From SZUA-36 sp963749115 (GTDB taxonomy: Bacteria; Pseudomonadota; Gammaproteobacteria; Xanthomonadales; SZUA-36), in the NCBI GenBank assembly GCA_963749115.1, contig CAVVLP010000006.1, forward strand, positions 32,160 to 96,159: 64,000 nt of DNA, given 5' to 3'. The position numbers were made by a program, and so were the translations under genes. The stretch's first letter is position 1; each line of letters opens with the position of its first letter. The notes below the pieces were generated by a model. That model was given only the letters and a program-made list of their open reading frames with translations, had not been told where the DNA came from and ran no database searches. Below are positions 8,123 through 16,189 of the stretch, one piece after another.

Positions 8123-8339
8123 AGCCCAACACTGGATTGAACGTTAACAGGCAAACTGTCCCTGTAAACTGTTTGGTAATTCCAGGCACCCAGACCACAC
8201 TTTCTCAAGCATGTCTACAAGATATCTGACAATGCGACTATATTGTTGATATAGGTCATTTTACTCTCCATACGGAAGCGTATCCTTCAGGTAAGTTATC
8301 AGATAAATCCACTCCCCAGGTGGGCCTCCGATTAAGGAT
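8123..8339 (+). other. Promoter region between regulator and octahaem cytochrome
   Basis: Non-coding stretch of 217 bases. It contains the second Fnr-like box at 8246-8259, 81 bases before the octahaem cytochrome start, a spacing suited to activation of that gene. No terminator with a T-tract is obvious, so read-through from the kinase genes is possible. Confidence 0.5.
8246..8259 (+). promoter_or_regulatory. Fnr/Anr-like binding site
   Basis: TTGAT-ATAG-GTCAT, identical to the box at 664-677 except for one base in the central spacer. Both are followed by T. The repetition of this 14-mer upstream of both halves of the respiratory locus makes chance unlikely and suggests common oxygen- or NO-responsive control by an Fnr/Dnr-family protein. 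Confidence 0.55.
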
Positions 8340-9272
8340 ATGATGATGGTCTTATTACTCAAGAATACCTTTTGTTTAGTGATTCTCTTTGTGTTCGTTT
8401 CTGCCGCACAAGCGGCCGATTACGAAGGCTCCCGAAAATGCAGGATGTGCCATAAGGACGAGTATGAACAGTGGAAGGAGTCGCCTCATGCCCTGGCTTT
8501 TTCCAATGGCTTCCAGGAAACCTGGAAAGAGCTAGGTAGTGATCCCACCTGCCTGGCCTGCCATGCCACCGGCGCAGACATTGAAGCCGGTACCTTTTCG
8601 CACCCCGGCGTCACCTGTGAATCCTGCCATGGAATCATGAGCAAAGGGCATTCCAAGAAAGACGCCGAAATGCCCCTGCCCATCACCTCGGAAGTTTGCC
8701 GGGATTGCCACATACGAACTTACCAGGAGTGGCAATTAAGCCGGCACAGCCAGGCAGATATCCGGTGCTTCGATTGTCATGGTGTGCATACCCAAACCCT
8801 GCGCTTAAAAGGCGGTGACCTGCTCTGCGGGGCCTGTCACTCGCAGCGCCTCGAGGATTTCGCACATGCAACCCACCAATTGGAAGGCCTGCATTGCAAC
8901 AGTTGCCATATGCCGTTGTCCGCCGAACCCGAGAATGTCATCGAGGGTGTAAACGCGCCCGGACACAACCTTCACGTTGGCACTGAAGTTTGCGGCCGCT
9001 GTCACGCTGACATGGTGCACTCGAGTGCCCAGTTGCCTGAGATGCGTGAACAGTTGATGGAAGCAACCAGGGGTCAGTACCTGACAGGTGGCAAGGGCGC
9101 GCTGGAACTGTATGAAGAAGTACGGACGCTGACCTGGATGCTCGACAGCGCACGTAAAAAGCTCTGGACTGTCTCTGTCCTGGGCCTGCTGGTTGGCTTA
9201 CTGCTCGGCTGGATGTTCGGCTGGTATTTTCTGAAAAAGAAGAATACCCCAATGAAAAAGCACCGGACATAA
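8340..9272 (+). CDS. Membrane-anchored octahaem cytochrome c
   Basis: Multihaem cytochrome of 310 residues with an N-terminal signal sequence (about 1-26) and a C-terminal transmembrane helix (about 275-297) followed by a lysine-rich cytoplasmic tail. Eight CxxCH motifs occur at residues 34, 71, 93, 120, 143, 163, 186 and 218. The start of the mature protein (GSRKCRMCHKDEYEQW) parallels that of the nonahaem cytochrome at 2169. The two are therefore distant relatives whose C-terminal halves differ. It is the first gene of the second cytochrome / iron-sulfur / membrane module. Residues give no sign of a catalytic haem such as the CxxCK of nitrite reductase, so it is read as an electron carrier. 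Confidence 0.88.
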   Translation: MMMVLLLKNTFCLVILFVFVSAAQAADYEGSRKCRMCHKDEYEQWKESPHALAFSNGFQETWKELGSDPTCLACHATGADIEAGTFSHPGVTCESCHGIMSKGHSKKDAEMPLPITSEVCRDCHIRTYQEWQLSRHSQADIRCFDCHGVHTQTLRLKGGDLLCGACHSQRLEDFAHATHQLEGLHCNSCHMPLSAEPENVIEGVNAPGHNLHVGTEVCGRCHADMVHSSAQLPEMREQLMEATRGQYLTGGKGALELYEEVRTLTWMLDSARKKLWTVSVLGLLVGLLLGWMFGWYFLKKKNTPMKKHRT

Positions 9273-9279
9273 CAAGGAC

Positions 9280-10200
9280 TTGAACACGTTTAACCGCAGG
9301 CGGTTCCTGCAAGGCCTGGCAGGCGGAACGGGCCTCTGTGTCATTTCACCTGAAGGCTTGAAGGCACATAAGCCGGCTTTTGCGGATACCCCGTCTGTAC
9401 TGGTTGATATCACGCGATGCATCGGATGCCGCTCGTGCATGCGGGCCTGCAAGCAGGCCAATGACCTGCCCGTCACTAGTGATTTAACTGCTGATTTTCC
9501 CGGCACATGGGATTCAGAGGAACTGCGCTTTGACCAGTGGACCGTGGTCAACCCGGTAACCGGTCACAATGAGGACGGTGTCGAGGTCACGCGTAATATC
9601 AAGTCGCAGTGCATGCACTGCCTGGAACCCACCTGTGTTTCCGTATGCCCAGTCGGGGCGATGACAAAATCTGAAGTGGGGCCGATCCTTTACAGTGCAG
9701 ACCGCTGCATCGGCTGCCGCTACTGCATCATGGCCTGTCCGTTTGATATCCCCAAGTTCGAGTGGGAAGGGGGTATGTGGGCGGTCATAGGCAAGTGCCA
9801 GTTCTGTGCCCACACACGGCTTGCGGAAGGACGGCTTCCTGCCTGTGTCGAGTCCTGCCCGACCGGCGCACTGAAATTTGGCACGCGGGATGCGCTCCTG
9901 TTTGAGGCCCGGGCCCGGATCAAGACACAAGCTGACCGTTACGTTAACCATATATACGGCGAGAATGAGGCCGGTGGAACCGCCTGGCTTTATCTCTCTG
10001 ACGTACCCTTTGAAAACATCGGGTTTAAATCCGGCGTGGAAACAGCGCCGATGCCACCCCTGACCTGGGAAGTTCTGTCCAAGATTCCCATCATGGCCTC
10101 GGCCATGGCTGGGCTGTTCGGCACGGTGGCCTGGAGTCTTAAAAGGCGCGAGGCAGCGGAAAGGCGGGAAGCGTCCGAAAGCCAGGAGGAATCCGAATGA
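9280..10200 (+). CDS. Tat-exported four-cluster ferredoxin subunit, second copy
   Basis: Iron-sulfur subunit of 306 residues, paralogue of the protein at 3143. It has a twin-arginine signal (NRRRFLQGL) and cysteine groups CIGCRSCMRAC, CMHCLEPTC...CP, CIGCRYCIMACP and CQFC...CVESCP for four [4Fe-4S] clusters. It ends with a C-terminal hydrophobic helix (about 263-281) and a charged tail. The start is a TTG at 9280, four bases after AAGGA; no ATG is available that preserves the Tat motif. It begins seven bases after the octahaem cytochrome and overlaps the NrfD-like gene by four bases. Probable role: electron transfer between quinone subunit and cytochrome. Confidence 0.88.
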   Translation: MNTFNRRRFLQGLAGGTGLCVISPEGLKAHKPAFADTPSVLVDITRCIGCRSCMRACKQANDLPVTSDLTADFPGTWDSEELRFDQWTVVNPVTGHNEDGVEVTRNIKSQCMHCLEPTCVSVCPVGAMTKSEVGPILYSADRCIGCRYCIMACPFDIPKFEWEGGMWAVIGKCQFCAHTRLAEGRLPACVESCPTGALKFGTRDALLFEARARIKTQADRYVNHIYGENEAGGTAWLYLSDVPFENIGFKSGVETAPMPPLTWEVLSKIPIMASAMAGLFGTVAWSLKRREAAERREASESQEESE

Positions 10201-11405
10201 ACGGCTGGCTTTTCATACTTGCATGCGTGGCTGTTTTGACCTGGGTGGCCATATGCCTGGCCTATGACAAGAGACCGCGTTTCCTGCGCCCGGTTACATT
10301 CGTCACCATTGCTTGTATCTGGCTTGCGGCATTGTGGACGTTGATCCGGCGCTTCACCGAGGGTCTCGGCGCGGTATCGGGCATGAATGACGCTGCCCCC
10401 TGGGGATTGTGGATTGGTGCGGATGTATTCGCAGGTGTTGCCCTGGCAGCCGGTGGCTTCGTCATTGCTGCCACGGTGCATATTTTTCGCATCGAACGCT
10501 TCAAACCGATACTGAGGCCGACCATACTCACGGCATTTCTGGGTTACATGCTGGTCGCGGTTGCGCTCTTTATCGACATCGGCCGACCGTTGAGTTGGTG
10601 GCATCCGCTGGTTATGTGGCAACACCACTCGATCATGTTCGAAGTGACCTGGTGCGTGATACTTTACTCGACGGTGCTGGCCATTGAAACCAGCCCGCCC
10701 GTACTTGAACGCCTTGGATTAACCAGGCTTTTGAGAATCGTCCAGGTAACCACGATACCGGTTGTCATTGCGGGTGTAATCCTCTCCACCATGCACCAGT
10801 CTTCACTTGGTTCCCTGTACCTGATAGTTCCTGAAAAGCTCTACCCGTTGTGGTACTCACCCCTGTTGCCGGTGTTTTTCCTGATCTCCGCGGTAGCTGC
10901 CGGTATGTGCGTGGTGATCGTCGAGTCGTTTTTCTCGGCCAAAATCCTGAATCATGGCCTCGAGTCGATGCTGATGAGGGACCTGGGCAGGGCTGCGGCC
11001 ATCATCCTGTTTATTTACCTGGTGATGAAAATAGCGGACCTCGCCGCACGCGGATCCCTGGGTATGGTTCTTGAAGGAAGCCTGCAGAGCCGCCTGTTCC
11101 TGTTGGAAATGGTGGGCTGCGTTGCATTGCCTGCGATACTGCTGTCAATCAGGAAAGTACGGTTGTTACCGAGATGGCTGCTTGGCGCCTCGCTGCTCGT
11201 TATGGCGGGGATCGTACTGAACAGGATAAATGTCAGTTGGTTCGGAATGTCAGTCAGCGATCACCTGCACTATATTCCGACCTGGATGGAAATTGCCTTG
11301 TCGCTTGCTTTTTTTACCGGGGGCACTGTCATTTTCCTTCTCGCGGTGCACTACCTGCCGATTTTCCCGAAAGCCGGGGACGAGCCGGCTGAAATACAGC
11401 GCTAA
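10197..11405 (+). CDS. NrfD/HybB-type quinone-interacting membrane subunit, second copy
   Basis: Polytopic membrane protein of 402 residues with about ten helices, paralogue of the protein at 4039. It shares the family motifs APWGLWIGADVFAGVALAAG, LFIDIGRPL and MHQSSLGSLYLI. It closes the second respiratory module and ends six bases before the convergent ampG stop. Sequence similarity of all three subunits to the first module shows a duplicated complex whose cytochromes have diverged (nine soluble haems versus eight anchored haems), so the two probably serve different partners or potentials. Confidence 0.88.
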   Translation: MNGWLFILACVAVLTWVAICLAYDKRPRFLRPVTFVTIACIWLAALWTLIRRFTEGLGAVSGMNDAAPWGLWIGADVFAGVALAAGGFVIAATVHIFRIERFKPILRPTILTAFLGYMLVAVALFIDIGRPLSWWHPLVMWQHHSIMFEVTWCVILYSTVLAIETSPPVLERLGLTRLLRIVQVTTIPVVIAGVILSTMHQSSLGSLYLIVPEKLYPLWYSPLLPVFFLISAVAAGMCVVIVESFFSAKILNHGLESMLMRDLGRAAAIILFIYLVMKIADLAARGSLGMVLEGSLQSRLFLLEMVGCVALPAILLSIRKVRLLPRWLLGASLLVMAGIVLNRINVSWFGMSVSDHLHYIPTWMEIALSLAFFTGGTVIFLLAVHYLPIFPKAGDEPAEIQR

Positions 11406-11411
11406 GTCCAA

Positions 11412-12656
11412 TCAGGCCCGGCGTTCATTCCAGGGCGCCACTTTTAAAAGAAGCAGCATTCCCGGAATCGCGACCAGGGTGCAAACAACAAAAAACTGCG
11501 TATAACCGATCGCTTCGATTATGAAACCCGTCGATGCATTGGCAAATGTTCTGGGTATCGCAATAAAACTGCTGAACAGGGCAAACTGCGTGGCGGTAAA
11601 GGCCTTGCTGGTCTCACGCGCCATGTACGCTGTCAGCGCAATTGCACCCAGCCCAACGCCCAGGTACTCGCCACTGACCACCAGGAACAAACCCAGCGGG
11701 TGATGACCAACCATGCTCAACCAGACATAACCCAGTATGGTCACCATCTGCACAAAACCAAATACCCAGAGTGCCCGGTTGATACTCAGTTTCAACATGA
11801 CGATACCACCCAGTATTCCCCCGGCGATGGAAGCCCATAACGCCGCTATCTTCGCAATCGAACCTATTTCGGTGCGGCTGAAACCCATATCCAGGTAAAA
11901 CGGTGTCGCAAGCGCAGTCGCCATGTTATCGCCGAGCTTGTAAAGAAACATGAACGCGAGAATCGCCAGTCCGGCCTTGATACCCCCGCGTGAAAAAAAC
12001 TCCTTGAATGGATCGACGACGGCCTCTCTCAGCGTAGCCGGCGCGAGGGCATCATCACTGACCTCCTTGATGATAAAGGTGGTGATAATACCCACACCCA
12101 TAAAAGCGGCCGTGACCCAGTAAACCACCGGCCACGGCAGAATATCGGAAAGAATCAATGCCAGTGACCCCGGCACCAGCGATGAAAGACGGTAGGCGTT
12201 GATAAACAGTGACGTACCCGTGCCCAGTTCGTCATCGGCCAGCAATTCACGCCGGTAGGCATCGACCACGATATCCTGGCTGGCACCAAACAACGAGACA
12301 ATGAAAACCGTCACGACAATGGCCTGCAGTGAGGCCGAAGGGTCAAACTGGCCAAGTGCAGCGATCGAAAAAAGCAATCCAAGCTGCGTAATCAGTGCCC
12401 ATCCCCGCCGCCTGCCCAAAAAGGGAAGTTTGTAACGGTCCATGAAAGGTGACCACAGGAACTTCCAGGTATACGGCAAAGAAACCAGTGCAAACAAGCC
12501 AATAGTCGCCAGGTCAATCTCATGGCTCCGCAACCAGGCCGGTACCAACTGGATCAAAACATAAAGCGGCATACCGGAGGTGAACCCCAGGAAAATACAG
12601 CTGACCATCTTGCGGTTAAACAAGATGTCCTGCCAACGCCGGGGGGCCGTACTCAA
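11412..12656 (-). CDS. ampG: AmpG-type muropeptide permease (MFS)
   Basis: Major facilitator of 414 residues with about twelve helices, similar to AmpG, which imports GlcNAc-anhydroMurNAc peptides for cell-wall recycling. Typical features include FLGFTSGMPLYVL at the N-terminus, the loop motif FMDRYKLPFLGRRRGW and the segment GASQDIVVDAYRREL. It lacks the two extra C-terminal helices of the E. coli protein, as many non-enteric AmpG proteins do. It is co-directional with xthA, which ends just upstream of its start (six-base gap). The window also has other recycling and cell-wall enzymes (mltB, dacA, rlpA). A related transporter substrate cannot be excluded. Confidence 0.85.
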   Translation of the reverse strand: MSTAPRRWQDILFNRKMVSCIFLGFTSGMPLYVLIQLVPAWLRSHEIDLATIGLFALVSLPYTWKFLWSPFMDRYKLPFLGRRRGWALITQLGLLFSIAALGQFDPSASLQAIVVTVFIVSLFGASQDIVVDAYRRELLADDELGTGTSLFINAYRLSSLVPGSLALILSDILPWPVVYWVTAAFMGVGIITTFIIKEVSDDALAPATLREAVVDPFKEFFSRGGIKAGLAILAFMFLYKLGDNMATALATPFYLDMGFSRTEIGSIAKIAALWASIAGGILGGIVMLKLSINRALWVFGFVQMVTILGYVWLSMVGHHPLGLFLVVSGEYLGVGLGAIALTAYMARETSKAFTATQFALFSSFIAIPRTFANASTGFIIEAIGYTQFFVVCTLVAIPGMLLLLKVAPWNERRA

Positions 12657-12662
12657 TTTATG

Positions 12663-13445
12663 CTACCTGCCCGCAATGTCGTAGTCGTAGTCAATGGTCA
12701 GCGGGGCGTGATCAGAAAAGCGTTCATCCTTGTAAATCTCCACCGCCTGTGCCGTCGCCGCTATACCCGGTGTGGCGACATGGTAATCAATACGCCAACC
12801 GGTGTTGTTGGCCCAGGCCTGGCCACGGTTGGACCACCAGGTGTACTGATCTTCGCCGGTTTCCACCTGGCGGAATGTATCAACCATACCGACATGACCA
12901 AACAGTTCGTCCATCCATGCGCGTTCCTCCGGCAGAAAACCGGAATTTTTCTGGTTGCTCCGCCAGTTTTTGATATCAATTTTCTTATGCGCGATATTCC
13001 AATCGCCACAGATGATGTACTCACGACCCTCTTCCACCATTGCCTTGAGTAAGGGTTGCAGATAATCCATGCTCCGGTACTTGATCTGCTGGCGCTCTTC
13101 TTTTGACGAACCGGATTGCATGTACAGCGAGATAACACTCAAGTTACCAAAATCGGCCCTGATCCAACGGCCTTCTTCGTCCATGACATCCCAGCCAATA
13201 CCAAAATGCATATCATCGGGTTCGTGAGGGGTATAAATGGCAACGCCGCTGTAACCCTTTTTTTGTGCATCGTGAAAATAACGCCGGTAACCGGCCGGTG
13301 AAAACACCGGATCACCTAACTGGTCTTCCTGTGCCTTGGTTTCCTGGATACACACAACATCCGGTTTCTGCTTTTGCATCCAGTCAAAAAAGCCCTTGCG
13401 GGCCGCTGCCCGAATGCCATTGGTATTAACACTGATAATTCTCAT
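12663..13445 (-). CDS. xthA: Exodeoxyribonuclease III
   Basis: Apurinic/apyrimidinic endonuclease and 3'-exonuclease of the ExoIII family, 260 residues, acting in base-excision repair. Visible catalytic motifs are VNTNGIRAA at the N-terminus, QETKAQEDQ (metal-binding Glu), CGDWNIAH and the C-terminal SDHAPLTID. Start ATG at 13445 gives the standard MRIISVNTNG beginning; the open frame further upstream is not homologous. It is divergent from pyrE, with a 125-base shared promoter region, and followed closely by ampG. Confidence 0.95.
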   Translation of the reverse strand: MRIISVNTNGIRAAARKGFFDWMQKQKPDVVCIQETKAQEDQLGDPVFSPAGYRRYFHDAQKKGYSGVAIYTPHEPDDMHFGIGWDVMDEEGRWIRADFGNLSVISLYMQSGSSKEERQQIKYRSMDYLQPLLKAMVEEGREYIICGDWNIAHKKIDIKNWRSNQKNSGFLPEERAWMDELFGHVGMVDTFRQVETGEDQYTWWSNRGQAWANNTGWRIDYHVATPGIAATAQAVEIYKDERFSDHAPLTIDYDYDIAGR

Positions 13446-13570
13446 GCGGTGGAATTCTTCTGTTTTGGGGTGCAGGCAAGCAGCATAACCGCCCTTGGGC
13501 ATCTTGTCATGACCCGTGCAGAATGCAGCAATATATTGAAGCTTCGGCGAAGCCGCGAGATACTTCCCCG

Positions 13571-14212
13571 ATGCAAAACTATAAACAACAATTTTTTGAA
13601 CTGGCCATGACACAGGGCAATCTCAAATTTGGCGAGTTCACACTGAAATCCGGGCGGGTCAGCCCATATTTTTTCAACGCCGGCGGTTTTGATGATGGTC
13701 GTAGCCTGGAGATACTATCGAACTGTTATGCGCAGGCTATACTCGATTCGGGTGTCGAATTCGACATGCTGTTTGGGCCGGCCTACAAGGGTATCCCGCT
13801 GGTCTCGGGTATTGCCATCATGCTCAATGCCGGTCACCGGCAGAATATCCCGTTTGCCTACAACCGCAAGGAAGCCAAGGATCATGGCGAAGGCGGCACC
13901 CTGGTCGGTGCTGAGCTCAAGGGTAATGTTTTGATCACTGATGATGTCATATCGGCTGGAACATCGGTACGCGAATCCATCAACTGGATTAAGCAGGCGG
14001 GTGCGAACCCCTGCGGAGTTGCAATTGCACTGGACCGTCAGGAACGCGGTCAGGGTGAAAGATCTGCGGCGCAGGAGGTCGTGAGTGAATTTGGAATACC
14101 CGTGATTGCCATTGCGGGTCTCGATGATCTGATCGAGTTTCTCGAAAGTCAGTCTGTTACAGATATCGACATTGAGGCCATTCGGCGGTATCGTTATACC
14201 TATGGAGTATAG
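13571..14212 (+). CDS. pyrE: Orotate phosphoribosyltransferase
   Basis: Converts orotate and PRPP to orotidine 5'-monophosphate, the step before PyrF (encoded at 22361). 213 residues, normal length. Motifs include FTLKSGRVSPYFFN near the N-terminus, FGPAYKGIPL, the flexible-loop RKEAKDHGEGG and the PRPP-binding site VLITDDVISAGTS. Start ATG 13571 gives the conserved beginning MQNYKQQFFELA. The downstream DUF4124 gene begins 10 bases after the stop. Confidence 0.96.
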   Translation: MQNYKQQFFELAMTQGNLKFGEFTLKSGRVSPYFFNAGGFDDGRSLEILSNCYAQAILDSGVEFDMLFGPAYKGIPLVSGIAIMLNAGHRQNIPFAYNRKEAKDHGEGGTLVGAELKGNVLITDDVISAGTSVRESINWIKQAGANPCGVAIALDRQERGQGERSAAQEVVSEFGIPVIAIAGLDDLIEFLESQSVTDIDIEAIRRYRYTYGV

Positions 14213-14222
14213 ACCGCATATC

Positions 14223-14882
14223 ATGTCGGAATCCCGTCGCTGGATGGTGGCAATGCTGATCGCCGGAATAATTAGCCTGTCAGTCACTTCGCTGGCTGCC
14301 GATACTTACCGCTGGAAAGACAAGGACGGTAAACCGCACTATGGCGCAGCGGTGCCAGCCGAATATGCTGACCAGCCTTATGACATTCTCAATGACGCCG
14401 GATTGGTTATTGAACATGTCGAAGACACTTCCCTTCCACTGGAAGTCATAGCAGAAAAGAAAATCAAAGAAGAAGAGAGCCCATTGATCGCGGAAGAGAA
14501 ACGGCAGACGCAGTTCGACCGCTTGTTGGTAGTCCGTTACTCATCAGAAGAAGAGATTTTGAAAGCGCTTGAACTGGAAATCGGCCAATTGGGTTACGAT
14601 ATGAATGTTATTACCCAATCTTCCGACATGACCAACGCCGCCCTGAGAGAACAGATCAGCCAGGCTGCTGACCGCCAACGGGCCGGCCAGATCGTTAGTG
14701 CGGCACAACAGAAGGAAATTGACCAACTTTATGCCAGGCAGATCCGGGATAACAAGAGACGCCTGAACATGAGCAAAAGGGAAGACCGGATTCGCGCCCG
14801 CTACGAGGCAGAACTTGAACGTTACCGTTACCTGACTTCTGACGCCAAAGATATTGATCAGGAACCGACGGATCAAGGTTAA
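14223..14882 (+). CDS. DUF4124-containing exported protein
   Basis: Exported protein of about 219 residues with a signal peptide (1-26, ending SLAA) followed by a DUF4124 segment (DTYRWKDKDGKPHYGAAVP), a short beta-rich motif common in gammaproteobacterial periplasmic proteins of unknown function. The remainder is highly charged and helical, a likely coiled coil rich in Glu, Arg and Gln. I start at ATG 14223, which gives a clean leader; an in-frame ATG at 14202 is an alternative. It lies between pyrE and a zinc-ribbon protein. No function can be assigned. Confidence 0.8.
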   Translation: MSESRRWMVAMLIAGIISLSVTSLAADTYRWKDKDGKPHYGAAVPAEYADQPYDILNDAGLVIEHVEDTSLPLEVIAEKKIKEEESPLIAEEKRQTQFDRLLVVRYSSEEEILKALELEIGQLGYDMNVITQSSDMTNAALREQISQAADRQRAGQIVSAAQQKEIDQLYARQIRDNKRRLNMSKREDRIRARYEAELERYRYLTSDAKDIDQEPTDQG

Positions 14883-14918
14883 AATTTCAGTGACCCTTAG
14901 TTTCGCGATACGGGACTG

Positions 14919-15650
14919 ATGTTTACACGCTGCCCACAATGTAAAACCGTTCATCCGCTTAGCGCCGCATTGATTTCGCATGCCAGGGGCCTGGTAAAGT
15001 GCGGACAATGTGAAAGAACTTTCAGTGCTTTAAGTTTTCTTTTTGATGAGTGGCCAGCCGGTGAGGCACACCGGCCAGCGAGTGGGCCGGATATGATACT
15101 GCCCCTACTCGGGCGCGTCGTCAAAGTCGATGCCGATCATACTCCCCGTCAAAGCAATGAACCTGATCCCGTCGATATCAAACCCAGGCAGTGGGCCTGG
15201 TCACTGGCGACAGCGTTGCTGGTTCTTTTAACCATTGCCAATTTGACCTGGACCTTCCGCGAGCCGTTACTGGATCAGCCACGACTTAGTGCATGGATGA
15301 AGCAGGCCGGCTGGTTGCAGGTTGAAGAGACGGGGCTACTGAAAGATCCGCAACAGATACAACTTGTCAGCCGTGACATGCACACGCACCCGACCCGTTC
15401 GGGCATCCTGGTTCTAAGTCTCACCCTGGTAAACCTCGCGCAGCGCACCCAGGTGTTTCCAGAGCTGGAAATTACCCTGCTGGATGTGGCCAATCAGCCA
15501 GTCGCTCAACGACGACTGCAGCCCGAGGACTATTTACGACAGGGCGCCGATACCAAGGCCGGAATGGCGGCAGAAGTATATTTGCCGGTTTTGCTTGAAC
15601 TGGGAGACCCCGGCGATCAGGCGGTCGGTTTTGAAATCCGTTTTCTTTAG
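14919..15650 (+). CDS. Zinc-ribbon / DUF3426 membrane protein
   Basis: Protein of 243 residues with an N-terminal MJ0042-type zinc ribbon (CPQC at 5-8, CGQC at 28-31), a charged linker, one transmembrane helix (about 88-108) and a C-terminal DUF3426 domain that probably lies in the periplasm. DUF3426 proteins of this build commonly lie near prmA and dusB-fis in gammaproteobacteria. Here fis follows but dusB is absent. The role is unknown; a membrane-bound regulatory or assembly factor is possible. Confidence 0.85.
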   Translation: MFTRCPQCKTVHPLSAALISHARGLVKCGQCERTFSALSFLFDEWPAGEAHRPASGPDMILPLLGRVVKVDADHTPRQSNEPDPVDIKPRQWAWSLATALLVLLTIANLTWTFREPLLDQPRLSAWMKQAGWLQVEETGLLKDPQQIQLVSRDMHTHPTRSGILVLSLTLVNLAQRTQVFPELEITLLDVANQPVAQRRLQPEDYLRQGADTKAGMAAEVYLPVLLELGDPGDQAVGFEIRFL

Positions 15651-15827
15651 CATTTCCGGCTAAAACTCCAATTGGCGTCCGGATTAATCCGGGGGTATCA
15701 ACCGGTAAACTTTTTTTGAGATGAAAAAATCGCGGCCCAACGACAATAATTTAGAGTTTCACCATGCAAATATGTTAGTGTTCACAGAAAGCAAACATCC
15801 AATAAATACCGACTACTCGAAGACACC
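15651..15827 (+). other. Promoter region of fis
   Basis: Non-coding stretch of 177 bases. It contains the perfect 14-base palindrome CCGGATTAATCCGG at 15679-15692 and a T7 run at 15711-15717. The run is too far from the palindrome for a canonical terminator. The dusB gene usually found here is missing. Confidence 0.4.
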
Positions 15828-16109
15828 ATGAACGCAGATTCAGCACAAATAATTCCCCTGAGACAGCATGTAAAGATCACCGTTAGCAGATACCTTAAGG
15901 ACATGGGTAACACCGCGCCTGAAAACCTGTACCAGATCCTGCTGGCCGAAATCGAACCACCCCTGATCGAAGAAATCCTCAAGCTAACCGGTGGCAACCA
16001 GTCACGGGCGGCGGATATGCTCGGCATTACCCGCAATACGCTACGCACCAAGATACAGCGATATTCCATTAAGATTCCATCGAACAAAATTATCCGGCCA
16101 CGACGATGA
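15828..16109 (+). CDS. fis: Fis-family nucleoid protein
   Basis: DNA-bending nucleoid and growth-phase regulator of 93 residues. The C-terminal helix-turn-helix (about 50-82) is the Fis type: LTGGNQSRAADMLGITRNTL followed by a basic recognition-helix tail. The N-terminal arm that contacts Hin/Gin recombinases is present but poorly conserved. It stands between DUF3426 and purH, a typical gammaproteobacterial order. A basic extension (KIIRPRR) follows the HTH. Confidence 0.9.
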   Translation: MNADSAQIIPLRQHVKITVSRYLKDMGNTAPENLYQILLAEIEPPLIEEILKLTGGNQSRAADMLGITRNTLRTKIQRYSIKIPSNKIIRPRR

Positions 16110-16189
16110 ACGCGACCATGCCCGAATTTCACCGGGTGTTCAGCATACAGCCACAAGATTGACCCATTTTTAAATACGCAGAGCCAACA

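Noticed and set aside
8340..9272. Octahaem nitrite or hydroxylamine oxidoreductase
   Set aside because: No catalytic-type haem motif and the protein is much shorter than those enzymes; context is an electron-transfer complex.
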